This document shows positions 56,012-64,000 of a DNA stretch of 64,000 bases, piece by piece; positions within the stretch are counted from its first letter, which is position 1; every line of letters begins with the position of its first letter. The notes under the pieces are model-generated. The model was not told where the DNA came from and searched no databases. It saw nothing but the letters and a program-made list of their open reading frames with translations. Made by a program: the position numbers and the translations under genes. Where the stretch lies: NCBI GenBank assembly GCA_905331475.1, contig CAJNYU010004617.1, positions 296,452-360,451 on the forward strand. The letters run 5' to 3'. The stretch comes from Rotaria socialis (lineage: Eukaryota; Rotifera; Eurotatoria; Philodinida; Philodinidae).

Positions 56012-56084
56012 AGTGATACGATATGCTTAGCTTCATAATTCATTCATCTATCGGATACAATCACAATCTTACAAAAAGTTCAAC

Positions 56085-57119
56085 ATGTATTTTTTTGGTT
56101 TGAAAACAAATGCCATTGTGTATACTCAATTGTTATTTATTGCATTATCATTTTTCAATCAAGCAAATGGTCGAGTAATTGAAGAACATGGTAAGTATAA
56201 GCATAGGTATAGATTCATCGAGAACATAAACTTGGAAACATTGCAGCTTTTATGCACCGAAAATCGACATGTGCGCTTGTTACCGGACATTTCATGAATA
56301 GAATCTATCTCAGCTAGAAATGAATGAGAGTTTTCCCAGCAAAAACATATCTTTTCCATAGCCACTTTCGATAGGTTAACATACTATGAATTTGTTGTTT
56401 CGATAATCAAAACCAGAACTAATCGAATTAGCTAAACGTGTGCTATTCTTTATATACTTCGTTCAAAATCGAACCGATTTCATTGAACTTGACGTTTACG
56501 ACAGAAGTGAATGGTAGATATATGGCGATGAGAGCTGCGCCTATCCACTATCCTCAACTACAAGTCTTGCTCGTTCATTTACATAATCTTATCTTAATCA
56601 AAAGGGATTTGCCGATGCATGACCTGGGAGAATTGTTGTTTTTTTGTAATTCCATATTTTCACTTATTAGATCCTGAAATAACAACATTGCCAAACATTC
56701 ATGGATTATCTTCACGTGGAATACCAGTTCATGAAGAATTTACTTCGATGCCAACAACTACAAACAAAGTCATACCATCAGAAGTACCATTCGACTTGGT
56801 CTCAACACAGAATGTACTTGAAGTGAAAGTAAATGAACTCTCTCCACCACACGAGTTCGATGATCAAGAGCCACATCCTGATACAGAGTTACTAGAAATC
56901 CAACAAAGACCAAGTCGACCCGTACAGATGTTCGGCATGAATTCAATGATGGCAAAATTGCCAACAGAAGATAGCAATTATGCAATCCATCCTACGGAGC
57001 CATACATGCTCGAAGATAGTTTTTATCCACCTGAGCACATCCATTCCTATGGAATGCTTACCCCAAAGCAATCCTATTTCTTCGATGATTTTAATGGTAA
57101 TTATGACGAATATTATTAG
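56085..57119 (+). CDS. Secreted protein of unknown function
   Basis: Two exons, 56085-56190 and 56671-57119; the split codon GAT keeps frame and gives 184 residues. The N-terminus is a clear signal peptide (TQLLFIALSFFNQANG) with a likely cleavage after NG. The mature part is rich in Pro, Glu, Asp and Thr, with no cysteine, no further membrane segment, and a Phe/Asp/Tyr-rich C-terminus (SYFFDDFNGNYDEYY). Dibasic cleavage sites typical of neuropeptide precursors are lacking, so it is more likely an extracellular or matrix protein than a peptide hormone. Not recognised. The 480-nt intron is long for this window and contains an unsupported frame (56438-56677). Confidence 0.65.
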
Positions 57120-58501
57120 CTACTAAAATAAGAATAACCAGCATTTGAAGATTTTGATTTCTGTTGATCACTATTGTTAAAAACAACAAAAGCATTATTA
57201 AACAAGAAATAACTGTAACCACCTTTATCCTTCCCAGTAGTGAACAATGTCACATGGAAGTTTGCATCAATCCTTAAAATTGCTTTCTTTTTTCTCAGCT
57301 TATTAATAAATATCTGAAATCCCTAATTGACGACAAAAACTATATTTTATTTTCTCTGGTTGTGTGTAAAGAGCTGTTTTGTTATTGAAATTCTTTTTTT
57401 CTATTAATGAAGTGATATAAAATTCATTTAGCGATTACATTGTTGAACTCACAGAACTGATTTGAAATTACAAACTCTAATAATTTTTTTTCTTTTATAA
57501 TTCGGAAGAAAGATAACTATCTCGTCGAAATCTGCTAAAATCATTATGTTACTTTAGAAAATTTAATCATACGCCGAATTCTTCTGCTTATTGAATGCTA
57601 CCTATGAATCATACGAGCTATTAAATATTCTAAAGATGTAATCAGCATGAATAATGATGATCAAGAAATTCATCTAATATCAATTATTTTAAAATTATAG
57701 GATTGACAAAAGAATGGAATCCATCTTGTTTATGATTCTCATACGACGCAAAGTCTAACCCATTGAATACAGTGGAGCTTGCATGTGCATACGTGTTAGC
57801 TATGATTATGAGTAGTCTAATAGAAAGGTTTTTTTTTCTTTAATTTAAATTCTCGAGTTTTAAATGACGATACTGAAATATATTGCTTCTTTATACGATA
57901 TATGACAAGATGTAGAACGAATAGTATATCTGACGCGCATGCTTCAAGTGAAACAAGAACTATTATATATGTTAAACTACGTATTTACGGAGCCGTGACA
58001 AATCAACTGGAACAACATCGTGTGTGTGTTTATAGTAACATAATTGCGTAGATATGAGTAAAATATAGATGTAAGTGCTCTTCTCAAATTATGCTGATTC
58101 GAAACATCAAAAACAAGTTAAAAAATCACCAGGTTTTGTGGACACAGATCTACCTTCATTTTCTATCCAGCATAGATTATCATGATGAATAATGAATCGT
58201 TCTAGTAAAGGGTACCTTTCATTTTGGTTTTATCAAAGTTATTCTATATACCGAACATACCGTAAACTGTGGCTGACCTTTTTTCGTAGTTCTTAACTGA
58301 TATCGCTTCGTATTTATTCTCTTGATTCAACTAAAATTTATTTTAGTTATAAATCATGTGTAAAAAGTAAACGTGAGAAATAGGAAAAAATATGGAAAAC
58401 TTTATTTGACACTTGGCACTTGATAATACTGTATTCGAAAATCAGTGGCCAGAAATATAGGATAAATTGTAGCAACGATTGCACGAATGCAAGCACAAAA
58501 G
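57120..58501. other. Intergenic, no gene seen
   Basis: AT-rich spacer. No exon, repeat or RNA gene recognised. Confidence 0.45.
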
Positions 58502-58509
58502 TATAAATA
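58502..58509 (+). promoter_or_regulatory. TATA box of the orphan gene at 58557
   Basis: TATAAATA, a consensus box 55 bp before the ATG. It also supports 58557 rather than any more upstream codon as the start. Confidence 0.5.
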
Positions 58510-58556
58510 TTTCCACTCTCAAGACCAATACGTTGAATTCTATCGTTGATTATATA

Positions 58557-58928
58557 ATGGCAGAACCAATCATCTCCAACGAACCGATTTATTCCAAAAA
58601 AGTCTTTGTTAAATCGATTCTTAACTTCGTTGTCGATGAGCCACAACCTTCACTAACTGAAATTGTGCATGATATTCGACGTATTCTAGATGCACATCAT
58701 GTTATCAATCAATGGTATCTATTTTGTCTGGAAACAATCCGTTCTGAGTTTCAACTTTTCGCACAATTATCATCAACAAAATCATACTCTTTAATTAAAT
58801 CAATATTTAAAGGTCTACAAAAATATTCATTTGTAAACGATAAAGTTGATAAAGTAACAGAAGAGAAATGGCAAGAATATCTATCGAGATGTGTATTTTC
58901 CTCGTCACGTCTGAATACCAATGCATAA
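58557..58928 (+). CDS. Small intracellular protein of unknown function
   Basis: Single exon of 124 codons; the upstream extension of the frame has no ATG, so MAEPIISNEPIYSKKVFVKS is taken as the start. The protein looks mostly helical (TEIVHDIRRILDAHHVINQW, YSLIKSIFKGLQKY), soluble, with no signal peptide or membrane segment. I recognise no domain. The consensus TATA box and the protein-like composition argue for a real gene. A cryptic donor near 58893 and an acceptor at 59092 could extend it, but nothing requires this. Confidence 0.5.
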   Translation: MAEPIISNEPIYSKKVFVKSILNFVVDEPQPSLTEIVHDIRRILDAHHVINQWYLFCLETIRSEFQLFAQLSSTKSYSLIKSIFKGLQKYSFVNDKVDKVTEEKWQEYLSRCVFSSSRLNTNA

Positions 58929-59840
58929 TAACTATATCGTCAGTACTTTTCCACGTTGCTCTCCTTTGAGAGCAGACTGCTTTCTTTTACAGTATGACTA
59001 CTTAATGAAACAGCTGCTTCAAGTTGTGAATGACGTTGCCCTTAATAAATCCAATGTTTGCATTTCTTCTTTACGGATTTCTTTTTATTTCAGAAGTTGA
59101 CTTTAAAAGAATTGCAGGACGTGTTGATGATGGTATCATTTATAATTTCAATCTTATGTTTAGCGACTTGTTAACTGCAGTGCCAAACACATGACCTGCT
59201 ATACATTATTTCTACTATTTAGTTTTGACGTTAGTTCATATTTCAATATGATTTTTTTCTCTGTTGTTTTTCGTATCGAACTCTAATCTTAGCCACTCGA
59301 TGCATGAAAATAAGACTAACCCAATAGAATCCTTATTGTTCTCTGAACAACTATTAGGGCAATCTTAAAGCAAAATAAAGTGTAAAACACAATGAAACTG
59401 CTGTCTAGACAGTGTCTTGTACACACTGTGCAGATAACCTAGGAGGCTCCCATCATAATATGTGAAAAAGAGGGGATGGTAAATAGGGAGATAGATATTG
59501 TTGTATGTTGCTTGAATTCTGTAACGTGTCTTATTTACTTTAATGTAGGGAGTTCAAAACTCACGAAATTTGATTGTTGATAAACGCAGTGGCAAAACTT
59601 CATTTGGCTTCATTATTTTGACTAATACTGATGAAAACAAAAGCACGAATACTAACCTTGATTGGCAGAGACTAACAAACAGATTATAGATAACGTAGAC
59701 TTTTACGAAACAGTTTCCACATCAACTATTTTTATGAGCTGAAAAATAAACAATAATGCAAGTTTCACATTGTATTGACTTTTACATTTTATGAAGACGT
59801 ACTAAGAAACAAGTTTTAAATCCTCTCTTGAAGCAAAGTT
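58929..59840. other. Intergenic between convergent genes
   Basis: A possible exon-like segment follows an AG at 59092 (open for about 40 codons) but has no clear partner. No other signal. Confidence 0.4.
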
Positions 59841-60665
59841 CTAACTGATGTTGGGTTTATTAATTGCATATAAAAATCCATCATAACCTTTTTCGCCAAC
59901 AGTTCCCAGTGTTGTTGCTTCAATTGTTGGGTCGTCTCCAATATATTCTAGCAATTTTCTAACCCCGTCTATGTTTGAGTCGCTTTGATCTGGATCAGCT
60001 ACTCGTCCATTACGTACTACATTGTCTACGATAATGACACCTCCCTTTCTAACTAATCGTTTCGCTTGGATAAAATATTCAACATTCGATTGTTTATCAG
60101 CATCAATAAAAGCAAGATCAAAACTAGCGTTTGACTTAATATTTGAAAGTGTTGTTATTGCAGGACCAACAATAATTTTTACTTTATCTGTCAATCCAGC
60201 ATTGTCGATATTTATTTGAGCAATCTAAAATCAGATTGATGCTAAAACAAGTGTTTTGAATAATAAGTCAATGACTTAACCATTGCAAAATCTTTCGAAA
60301 TTTCACATGTTAACAACTCACCATCTTCGGGAAGAGCATTAGCCAACCAAATTGTTGAATATCTATGTGATATTAACACGCAAAATGAATGAACAAGCAG
60401 TTTTTTTTATAGTAAGATCAGTGTATACTGTATATATAGCATACCCTCCAAGTGTTCCTATTTCGAGCATACGACGTGCTTGAATACTTTGTGCCAGAAG
60501 ATTCAAAAATTTACCTTGAGCTTCACTCACTGCATAAGGTGGGAGTCCATGTTTTTCACTCAATTTCAATGCGGCCGTAAGAGCATTATTAGGAGGAATT
60601 AAGAAACTATTATGATAAATATCTGAACGTGTCCAATCTGTTTGACTCGTTGAAGTAAAAGCCAT
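59841..60665 (-). CDS. SAM-dependent O-methyltransferase (class I, caffeoyl-CoA/COMT-like, PF01596)
   Basis: Three exons, 60665-60445, 60362-60281, 60224-59841, with introns of 82 and 56 nt; in frame, 228 residues, the usual family length. The SAM site is split over exons 1-2 (ARRMLEIGTLGG then YSTIWLANALPEDGELLTCE). The metal site follows as SFDLAFIDADKQSN and GGVIIVDNVVRNGRVAD, whose Asp, Asp-Asn set coordinates the divalent cation in this family. The C-terminal TTLGTVGEKGYDGFLYAI is typical. It transfers a methyl group from SAM to a hydroxyl of a small aromatic substrate, probably in the cytosol. The substrate cannot be told from sequence. The first intron looks ordinary, so the gene has been resident for long even if its ultimate source is bacterial. 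Confidence 0.9.
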
Positions 60666-62140
60666 GATTCAAAAGGTAATTTATTATGAAATAATGTTCG
60701 CACCTGAAGAGAAAAACATGTACTTCGTATCTTATCTTTTTTTTTTATGATTTCATTTGTAAAATGCTGCATAACAATCAAAAGGCTATGTTGTCATAGA
60801 TGTCGCTGAAATTCTTTCAAAAGCCGAATTACAGATAGCTATTCAGGTATCAACCATTACAAGTGTTTTTGTACAAATTCTTCTATCAATCATATAATTA
60901 TCAGCTACACTGTACAGAGCGGTGACTTTACGTCAGCTCATTATTTTTGTAGCCCAATATCCACTTTCAGTATAACTACAAAATAATTGCAGAGTGTTTA
61001 CACGCCCTCTAATACCATACTGATTTTAGATATTATTATTAAGTAATCTGACACACTGTACTAAATAAATTTCTTTTTAATATTGACTTTTATTCATCAT
61101 TGCTTACTAGATAAATAATTATTCACCTAAGCCTGTTGAAAGACACACACTTTGCAAAAGATATCGATTAAAACGGTACACATCGGAACTGGAAAAATCA
61201 TCCTACTTAGTCATCTCAACAAGAGGGGCTTTATTTTTTATGAAATATATATATATATATATATATTATGTAATTTGATTTTACATATTTATTTTCAATT
61301 ATTGTACTAGTATAGAGACGCCTGCAAAGTAATCTATAGTACTATATAAGGCATTGAAAATGGATGTATTTGTCATTACTTGGTGAAGTAGCTGATACAT
61401 GAATCTATATGCAGATTTAATTAAATGTAGATATTTCTATCGGATATTTAAATCAACTCTATTCGACTTTTTTCACATTGAGTTATTTCATGGATGTAAA
61501 CGAATTTAATAGAATTATGATTAAAAACTGAATATATTTTACGTATTATTATCTTTTTCCTCCAATCAAAATTAGCTTTAAACATATTTGATTATTTTTC
61601 AACGTGAAAAAGTAATCAATGATTTATTATTCTTATTGAACGGTAGCCATCGTTTTTTACATTTCCTGTGTATATCTTCTATGTTTTTGATCATGTTTTA
61701 TTGACAAAAATGGATCGATGTCATTCAGAAGAGAAGTATTTCTTCATCAAGATAATAGAGAGACTGAAAAACTATGATAAAATCATGCTTAAAAGTGATA
61801 TTATAATGAAATATGGTTTAGAGTATTATAGTCGTCACATGTGACAGATCGTTAACCCCGATCTGTAAATGATATCCATTTCGATAGAGCCGAGTGAATT
61901 GTTCCTGGTCTCATTTCTTACTACGTTCTTTATTAATCGACTAATTCTAAATTCGATAATAGACGTAATGTATTCAATTCAAACACACGCACATACACAC
62001 AAATCATTAAACCACGCTTATTAACATGTATTTTTTGTGTAAATGCATCATGGTACGTATATTTCTTTATTTGCATAACTTATGTGTGCGTCTTTCCTCA
62101 CTCGGCTAACTGAGCAATGCGGCTTCTACAGTCGATTTCT
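60666..62140. other. Intergenic, divergent promoters
   Basis: Between a minus and a plus gene. It holds a (TA)n microsatellite at about 61245-61266 and a (CA)n-like patch near 61983-62001. No gene seen. Confidence 0.5.
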
Positions 62141-62148
62141 TATAAATA
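62141..62148 (+). promoter_or_regulatory. Candidate TATA box of the phosphoesterase gene
   Basis: TATAAATA 126 bp before the ATG at 62274. It indicates a eukaryotic promoter in front of an intronless gene. Confidence 0.45.
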
Positions 62149-62273
62149 AAATACCACGATCTATAATAAAGATATTTTTCTGATTGTTGAAACAACAGCT
62201 GATTCAGTGAAATCATAAAGTGATAGTTTCAAGTATCTCTAATTTCATATTTTTAAGATAATTTTTATGGAAC

Positions 62274-63338
62274 ATGTTGTTAACGATATATAGCGTATTG
62301 TTTGGCATTGCTTTTCTGATGACAAATCAAGTAATATCGATCAGCAGCAACGAAAACATCATCAAACAAACAGCAAGATCCGGTCCTGCTTCTTCTAGAA
62401 ATCCTTTATTATTTGATCATATATTCATTTTAGTCATGGAAAACAAAGACTATAAAGATATAATAAGATCTTCTGCTTGGCAGTCCATTATTCAAAGTTC
62501 TGCTTCATTTCTTAATATGTATGCGATTACTCATCCATCTCAACCAAATTATATATCTATGATTGCTGGCTCGACATTGAATTATCAAAATAATGATTAC
62601 TTTTCTACAAATGAATTGACAATTATTGATTTGCTAAATAAAGCTCAAGTGAGTTGGAAAAGTTATCAGGAAAACTATACGTCTCTTTCTACAACCACAA
62701 GTCCTAATTGTAACGATGCAATGGAACTTGAGAAAGGTTCATATGTTCGAAGACATAATCCATTCATGTTTAGTACATCAGTGAGACACCATACAAACGA
62801 ATGTAAAAAAATTGTAAATGCAGATCAGCTAGAAATTGATTTGACAAATAAGCAGCTACCACAATTTTCTTTCTATACGCCAAACATAAAAAATAGTGGT
62901 CACGACACAGATCTCAATTATGCAGGTAATTATCTACAAAAATGGTTGGATATTCATTTAAATAATTCTGCTTTTACGAATGGCACCTTATTGATTGTGA
63001 CGTTTGACGAAGATAATAATAATCCAGATCGAACCAATCACATAGCAGCGTTCATGTGGGGAATAGATTATTTGTATTCGGAAGTCAAAATATCCGGAAC
63101 ATTCAATCATTACTCGCTCCTGAAACTTTTCGAAGAAAATTGGGGCCTGGGTAATTTAGGTCGTAACGATATCACAGCATCTTCAATAATGAATATTTGG
63201 CGGCCAACTGCTTATTCCAATAATACAAATAATGATACGATTAGTACCAGCACACCTGTAACTAGTGCAGTTAGTCGTAATGACATCACTCTGAAGATAT
63301 CTCTTATGATCTCTTATCTATTTATTATGATCTATTAA
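62274..63338 (+). CDS. Secreted phosphoesterase (PF04185, acid phosphatase / phospholipase C-like)
   Basis: Single exon, 354 residues. The signal peptide is MLLTIYSVLFGIAFLMTNQV. The alkaline-phosphatase-like core shows FDHIFILVMENKDYKDI, ITHPSQPNYISMIAGS, FSFYTPNIKNSGHDTDLNYA and LLIVTFDEDNNNPDRTNHIA, the metal and nucleophile blocks of PF04185 enzymes in the order seen in bacteria and fungi. It should hydrolyse phosphate esters or phospholipids outside the cell. There are many Asn-x-Ser/Thr sites. A Ser/Thr-rich stalk and a hydrophobic C-terminus (LKISLMISYLFIMIY) suggest a GPI anchor. Lack of introns among intron-rich neighbours makes this a horizontal-transfer candidate; the TATA box and possible GPI tail show adaptation to a eukaryotic host. 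Confidence 0.88.
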   Translation: MLLTIYSVLFGIAFLMTNQVISISSNENIIKQTARSGPASSRNPLLFDHIFILVMENKDYKDIIRSSAWQSIIQSSASFLNMYAITHPSQPNYISMIAGSTLNYQNNDYFSTNELTIIDLLNKAQVSWKSYQENYTSLSTTTSPNCNDAMELEKGSYVRRHNPFMFSTSVRHHTNECKKIVNADQLEIDLTNKQLPQFSFYTPNIKNSGHDTDLNYAGNYLQKWLDIHLNNSAFTNGTLLIVTFDEDNNNPDRTNHIAAFMWGIDYLYSEVKISGTFNHYSLLKLFEENWGLGNLGRNDITASSIMNIWRPTAYSNNTNNDTISTSTPVTSAVSRNDITLKISLMISYLFIMIY

Positions 63339-64000
63339 TTCGAATTCATCGTCAATGAGTTCATATATCGTACTACCATTAAGTTTGAGTGGCTATTATA
63401 GAATGTTAAAGAAAATATACTAATAAACGTATTGTTGGCTATAGTCACAATTTCAATCTGAGTGACTAACAACTTTATTTAATAAGATGCCATCGATTTC
63501 TATACTGTTTGTTCTTTATTTTGGATAAAATTGAAAGGGAACAAAAGAATCGTCTTCCTTTTTATTTGAATATATTTGAAGCGCGCTCTGGACACGTTCT
63601 CATCTCGAACATGATGCTATGTAATAGTTTTGGAATACTTATATGCATGTTGATTGTTTTATAAAACTTTAAAAAGAAGATGATTCTACCATTTGTTGTT
63701 TGCGATGTAGTAGATGATTCTGCTATATAAAGATTTTTTCTTTTCTCTGGAATATAGTTTTAGTAAGCCTTCATTTAATTATCATCTGCAATAGGAGATT
63801 GTTTATCTTCGTAAATTAATTTAATATTCTGGCTTCGTAGCAGTCCTATATATCCTGTATTTCCTATATTTTAAAAATTTATCCTATGATAGACTATATT
63901 TTGAGCTTTTTTCCTATATTCCTATTTTTTTTTTGAAAAAATTGAAGATTCTTCTAAAAAAATTCAAAAAACTACTGATAAGTGTTCAACACATCATTTA
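63339..64000. other. Intergenic, low-complexity right edge
   Basis: AT-rich 3' flank. From about 63840 it turns into imperfect repeats of a TCCTATATT-like word. No gene seen. Confidence 0.5.

Overview
This looks like nuclear DNA of a bdelloid rotifer (an Adineta- or Rotaria-like species). The call is an inference from several things seen together: AT-rich sequence, most coding introns only about 50-60 nt with GT..AG ends, a histone H2A with the long C-terminal tail reported for bdelloids, an intronless secreted PF04185 phosphoesterase of the kind bdelloids often acquire, and decayed paralogues beside intact genes. No CRISPR array, operon, rRNA or convincing tRNA was found.

Layout. 1-3494 (+) is the 3' part of an ABCC/MRP4-like transporter that runs off the left edge. 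4071-5848 (-) is an F-box/leucine-rich-repeat-like protein. 6956-8172 (-) is an intracellular von Willebrand A-domain protein. 8.2-16.7 kb is mostly gene-free; it holds a nested palindrome (12617-13856, with an ambiguous base exactly at an arm junction) and a decayed copy of the 5' end of the calcium-channel beta gene (about 14801-15630). 16715-19635 (+) is a neuropeptide-type class A GPCR whose long intron carries a hairpin-ended repeat. 21687-26687 (+) is a voltage-gated calcium channel beta subunit with three phase-compatible first exons.

29.5-36.9 kb is a decay zone: an MLKL-type four-helix-bundle remnant, a dead GPCR, an aldo-keto reductase 3' fragment bracketed by two copies of the hairpin repeat, then the intact GPCR paralogue (35789-36966, -). 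39434-42599 (+) is a 15-exon homologue of ERICH3 (DUF4590). 44.1-46.6 kb is a histone cluster: H2A (-) and H2B (+) share a divergent promoter and H4 (+) follows. All three end in the same 3' stem-loop. There is no H3 and no H1 in the window.

48.7-49.5 kb is a broken membrane/cysteine-rich gene. 50056-53804 (+) is EDEM3 (GH47 plus protease-associated domain). 56085-57119 (+) and 58557-58928 (+) are two unrecognised genes, the first with a signal peptide. 59841-60665 (-) is a class I SAM O-methyltransferase. 62274-63338 (+) is the phosphoesterase.

The genes do not form a pathway. They are independent eukaryotic transcription units, and only the histone genes are functionally linked. Exon joins were checked by hand for reading phase: the exon lengths of every complete multi-exon model sum to a multiple of three.
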